A stretch of 64,000 nucleotides of DNA, taken from Flavobacterium ammonificans. GTDB taxonomy: Bacteria > Bacteroidota > Bacteroidia > Flavobacteriales > Flavobacteriaceae. A program made the translations under genes and the position numbers. The number at the start of each line of letters is the position of its first letter. Positions within the stretch are counted from its first letter, which is position 1. Location of the stretch: NCBI RefSeq assembly GCF_020886115.1, contig NZ_AP025185.1, positions 310,001 to 374,000 on the forward strand, read 5' to 3'. Shown piece after piece: positions 60,994 through 64,000 of the stretch. The notes under the pieces are model-generated. The model did no database searches and had not been told where the DNA came from. It saw nothing but the letters and a program-made list of their open reading frames with translations.

Positions 60994-63900
60994 ATGAATA
61001 AGGCCGATTTCAATTTTAATAAATGGAATACTATTTTAGGTTGGTTTGCATTTGCAATAGCATTAGTAACCTATACCCTAACCGTTGAACCAACGATGAG
61101 TTTCTGGGATTGTGGAGAATACATTGCTACAGCTGCAAAACTAGAAGTGGGTCACCCTCCAGGAGCGCCTTTATTTCAGATGATTGGGGCATTTTTTGCA
61201 CTGTTTGCCATAGACAATGAGCATATTGCCTTGATGGTAAATATGACCTCAGTGGTCTCTAGTGCTTTCACCATTTTGTTTTTATTCTGGTCATCGAGTA
61301 TGATTTTGAAAAAAATCATTGGTTCGTATAATGAAATTAATAAAGATAATTCGATTGTTATTCTAGGAAGTTCGTTTGTGGGCGCATTAGCCTATACTTA
61401 TTCTGATAGTTTTTGGTACAATGCTGTAGAAGCCGAAGTGTATGCTATGGCATCCTTATTAATTGCTTTATTGCTATGGTTGGGATTGCGTTGGGAACAA
61501 GAAATGAATACGCCAAGAGGCGATAAATGGCTGTTGATCATTTCACTTGTTATCGGACTTTCCTTTGGAGTTCACTTTATGGCTTTATTGACAATTCCAG
61601 CGATTGGATTTTTATATTTTTTCAAAAATTACAAAACCGTTACCGTTAAGAATTTCATCATTGCCAATGTGGTAGTAATTTCTATTTTGTTGTTCATCTT
61701 CAAAATGTTATTGCCGTTAACTATGGCTTTCTTTGGAAAAACCGAAATTTTCATGGTTAATGAAATGGGATTACCATTTAATTCAGGAACTCTATTTGTA
61801 ACCCTTTTACTAATTGCATTTTTCTATTTTGGATTGCTTTACACCAAACAAAAAGGTTTAGTTTTCTATAATACCATTATCCTTTGTACACTTTTCATTT
61901 TAATTGGATTTTCCACTTGGATGATGTTACCTATTCGTGCTAATGCTAATACTGTAATTAACGAAAACAAACCTTCGGATGCTGCCGAAGTACTTGCCTA
62001 TTACAACAGAGAACAATATGGTGTCAATCCACTTTTTTACGGACCACAATACACAGAAGCTTTTGCAGGTTTAGATAAAGACAAGCCGTATTTAGATAAA
62101 GCGCCAAACTACGAAAGAGACTACACCACAGGCAAATATGAAATTACTAATAATTTCAAAAATGCTGTGCAAAATAGCGATGATAGTCACAAGACCATTT
62201 TACCAAGATTGTGGAGTGGAGATCATGTAGAAAATTATATCAACTTCACTAATCCGCCTGAGTTTAGAATTAATTACGACTATCCTTTCGAAGAGGATTT
62301 AGCCAAATACGGAATCGAAGCAGGACAATTAAGCGAAGAAGAGTACAATAAAGCCATAGCCCAACTAAAAGGCGAAATTGAAAAAGTAGTGCTTGAGTTT
62401 AGACAAGCTTACGCTCAAAAAGAAATTGACAATGAAGGCTATGTAGCCTTCTTAAAAAACTATGGCGATTATTTGATTGTTGAAAAACCATCAACGGTTG
62501 ATAATTTTCGTTTTATGTTTGAATACCAATTTGGCTATATGTATGTGAGGTATTTGATGTGGAATTTTGTAGGTCGCCAAAATGATATTCAAGGGCGTTA
62601 CGACAATTTGAATGGAAACTGGATTAGTGGTATACCGTTTATGGATAGCATACATCTTGGTTCTCAAGACAATTTACCAACCGATATTTTGAACAACAAA
62701 GGACGTAACACTTATTTCTTCTTGCCTTTTATCCTAGGGTTAATTGGATTGATGTACCACGCTAGCAAAGACCGAAAAAGTTTTTATGTATTACTATCCT
62801 TATTCTTATTTACAGGAATAGCCTTAAAAATTTACTTAAACGAAAGACCATTCGAACCTCGTGAACGCGATTATGCCTTAGTAGGATCGTTTTATGTATT
62901 TGCTATTTGGATTGGTTTTGGTGTGTATTCACTATATGAAAGCGCCAAAAAATATTTGGCACCAAAAATTGCTGGACCGGTTATTATTGCTGGTAGTTTA
63001 TTAGCTGCACCTATTTTAATGGGATTCCAAAATTGGGATGACCACGACCGTTCTGATAAATATACGGCAGTTGCAATGGCTAAAGCCTATTTAAGTTCGT
63101 GTGATAAAAATGCCATCTTATTTACTATTGGAGATAATGATACCTTTCCACTTTGGTATGCACAAGAAATTGAAAATTTCAGAACGGATGTTAAGATTGT
63201 CAATACAAGTCTTTTTATGACTGATTGGTACATAGACCAAATGAAAATGAAAAGTTACGAATCAGATCCGCTTCCAATTTCATTTACGCATGACGAATAT
63301 GTTGGTGATAAATTAGATTATGTAGCGCATATCCCAAAAATCGAAACGCGCTGGGATGTTAAAGATTTTATTTCGTTTATTAAAAACCCTAAGTCAACCG
63401 TTGAAATGCAAAATGGGCAAACTATCCATTTTTATCCAACCAATAAAATTAGAATTCCAATTGATAAAAACACCATTATTAAAAACAAAGTGGTGAATCC
63501 AAAATACAATGACTCTATCGTATCGGCGATTGATATTGATATTAAAGGAAATGCTGTTTACAAAAACAGGTTAATGATGTTAGATATTGTGGCTAATAAT
63601 AATTGGAAACGTCCAATTTATTTTAGCGGAGGCGCTTTTGATAACGAGGATTACCTTTGGATGAAAGAATTCCTTCAATTAGAAGGAATGGTTTATAAAT
63701 TAGTTCCTGTTAGAACACGATTACCAAAAGGTTCTAGCCAAATTGACATGGGTCAAATTGATACTGATATCATGTTTGATAAAGTAATGCAATGGGAATG
63801 GGGTAACAGTGAAAGTTTATCTATTTATCATGATCCAGAAACACGAAGAAATAGCATTACCTATCGAATGAATTTATCTCGATTAATGACTAGACTTATT

Positions 63901-64000
63901 GCAGAAGGTAAAATGGACAAGGCTAAAAAAGTAATTGATTTAGCAATGACAAAAATGCCTGTAGATCAATTTGAATACTATTCGTTGGTAGATCCTTTTG
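60994..64000 (+). CDS. DUF2723 multi-pass membrane protein (C-terminus beyond window)
   Basis: The frame is open for more than 1000 residues to the window edge. It begins with membrane helices containing VEPTMSFWDCGEYIATAAKL and EVGHPPGAPLFQMIGAFFAL. The DUF2723 acidic/aromatic motif lies in the first extracytoplasmic loop, as in GT-C glycosyltransferases of the protein O-mannosyltransferase type. Around ten helices occupy residues 10-330 and 570-680, followed by a large soluble domain (from about 700: AILFTIGDNDTFPLWYAQEI). A role in protein O-glycosylation is an inference from fold. Confidence 0.88.
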   Translation, partial: MNKADFNFNKWNTILGWFAFAIALVTYTLTVEPTMSFWDCGEYIATAAKLEVGHPPGAPLFQMIGAFFALFAIDNEHIALMVNMTSVVSSAFTILFLFWSSSMILKKIIGSYNEINKDNSIVILGSSFVGALAYTYSDSFWYNAVEAEVYAMASLLIALLLWLGLRWEQEMNTPRGDKWLLIISLVIGLSFGVHFMALLTIPAIGFLYFFKNYKTVTVKNFIIANVVVISILLFIFKMLLPLTMAFFGKTEIFMVNEMGLPFNSGTLFVTLLLIAFFYFGLLYTKQKGLVFYNTIILCTLFILIGFSTWMMLPIRANANTVINENKPSDAAEVLAYYNREQYGVNPLFYGPQYTEAFAGLDKDKPYLDKAPNYERDYTTGKYEITNNFKNAVQNSDDSHKTILPRLWSGDHVENYINFTNPPEFRINYDYPFEEDLAKYGIEAGQLSEEEYNKAIAQLKGEIEKVVLEFRQAYAQKEIDNEGYVAFLKNYGDYLIVEKPSTVDNFRFMFEYQFGYMYVRYLMWNFVGRQNDIQGRYDNLNGNWISGIPFMDSIHLGSQDNLPTDILNNKGRNTYFFLPFILGLIGLMYHASKDRKSFYVLLSLFLFTGIALKIYLNERPFEPRERDYALVGSFYVFAIWIGFGVYSLYESAKKYLAPKIAGPVIIAGSLLAAPILMGFQNWDDHDRSDKYTAVAMAKAYLSSCDKNAILFTIGDNDTFPLWYAQEIENFRTDVKIVNTSLFMTDWYIDQMKMKSYESDPLPISFTHDEYVGDKLDYVAHIPKIETRWDVKDFISFIKNPKSTVEMQNGQTIHFYPTNKIRIPIDKNTIIKNKVVNPKYNDSIVSAIDIDIKGNAVYKNRLMMLDIVANNNWKRPIYFSGGAFDNEDYLWMKEFLQLEGMVYKLVPVRTRLPKGSSQIDMGQIDTDIMFDKVMQWEWGNSESLSIYHDPETRRNSITYRMNLSRLMTRLIAEGKMDKAKKVIDLAMTKMPVDQFEYYSLVDPF

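Noticed and set aside
1..64000. Prophage, insertion sequence or integrated element
   Set aside because: No transposase, integrase, phage structural gene or tRNA-adjacent duplication was found; the genes are core chromosomal in type.

Overview
The window is AT-rich bacterial chromosome from the Bacteroidota, almost certainly a Flavobacterium or a close relative. The evidence is the GldD gliding lipoprotein, a type IX secretion C-terminal domain protein, a GLPGLI-family protein, CarboxypepD_reg/TonB-dependent receptors, DUF3127 and DUF3109 proteins, promoters of the Bacteroidota type (TTG, 19-22 nt, TAnnTTTG), and few Shine-Dalgarno sequences. Most of it is core chromosome. I see no transposase, prophage, integrase, CRISPR array or rRNA operon; the only tRNA gene is tRNA-Gln(TTG).

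Layout. 1-3.7 kb: a secretome cluster on the minus strand (TonB-receptor-like barrel cut by the window edge, GLPGLI protein, small Cys-containing secreted protein, small membrane protein). 3.8-4.8: LacI-type regulator. 5.0-7.9: translation genes rplM-rpsI, rpsB, tsf. 8.0-14.5: queuosine-precursor transporter, tag, aat, nrdB-nrdA, DUF3109. 14.6-19.7: MarC, small redox and membrane genes, dCMP deaminase, HupE, TerB-like, acetyltransferase, aspartate kinase. 19.8-22.9: carbonic anhydrase plus SulP transporter, a likely bicarbonate unit. 23.0-32.1: a two-component system and its likely regulon (below). 32.2-38.8: LuxE-like protein, DUF3078, dxs, tadA, rng, a 30-residue basic protein missed by length cut-offs, and HU. 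38.9-46.8: mutY, ssb, gldD (gldE missing), heavy-metal-domain lipoprotein, DMT transporter, an M16 peptidase pair, rplU-rpmA. 46.9-54.8: ahcY, phosphopantetheinyl transferase, PnuC plus NadR-like kinase, ArfB, a TPP riboswitch driving a TonB receptor, a degenerate Rieske-like lipoprotein, greA, HIT protein. 54.8-64.0: orphan histidine kinase, DUF3127, dgt, tyrS, SDR protein, tRNA-Gln, and a DUF2723 membrane protein cut by the right edge.

Main result. Between 23 and 32 kb a PhoB/PhoR-like pair sits beside a TonB-dependent receptor, a surface-type beta-helix lipoprotein, a protein that is little more than a T9SS sorting domain, a PlcP-like metallophosphoesterase and a glycosyltransferase. Upstream of these genes I found arrays of (N)TAACA-like hexamers spaced exactly 11 bp apart. 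In three arrays the last in-phase hexamer position ends 9 nt before a -7 element. This is the expected geometry for a PhoB/OmpR-class activator. The locus reads as a phosphate-starvation island combining outer-membrane scavenging with replacement of phospholipids by glycolipids.

Other points of interest are an attenuator-like hairpin in the greA leader, a start-codon hairpin behind the TPP riboswitch, a terminator-like hairpin inside the phoB-phoR operon, an approximately 88-bp dispersed repeat present twice, loss of gldE from the mutY-ssb-gldD locus, and an SSB-like acidic tail on the DUF3127 protein. Start codons were moved downstream of the longest reading frame where family length, lipoboxes or overlapping promoters argued for it.
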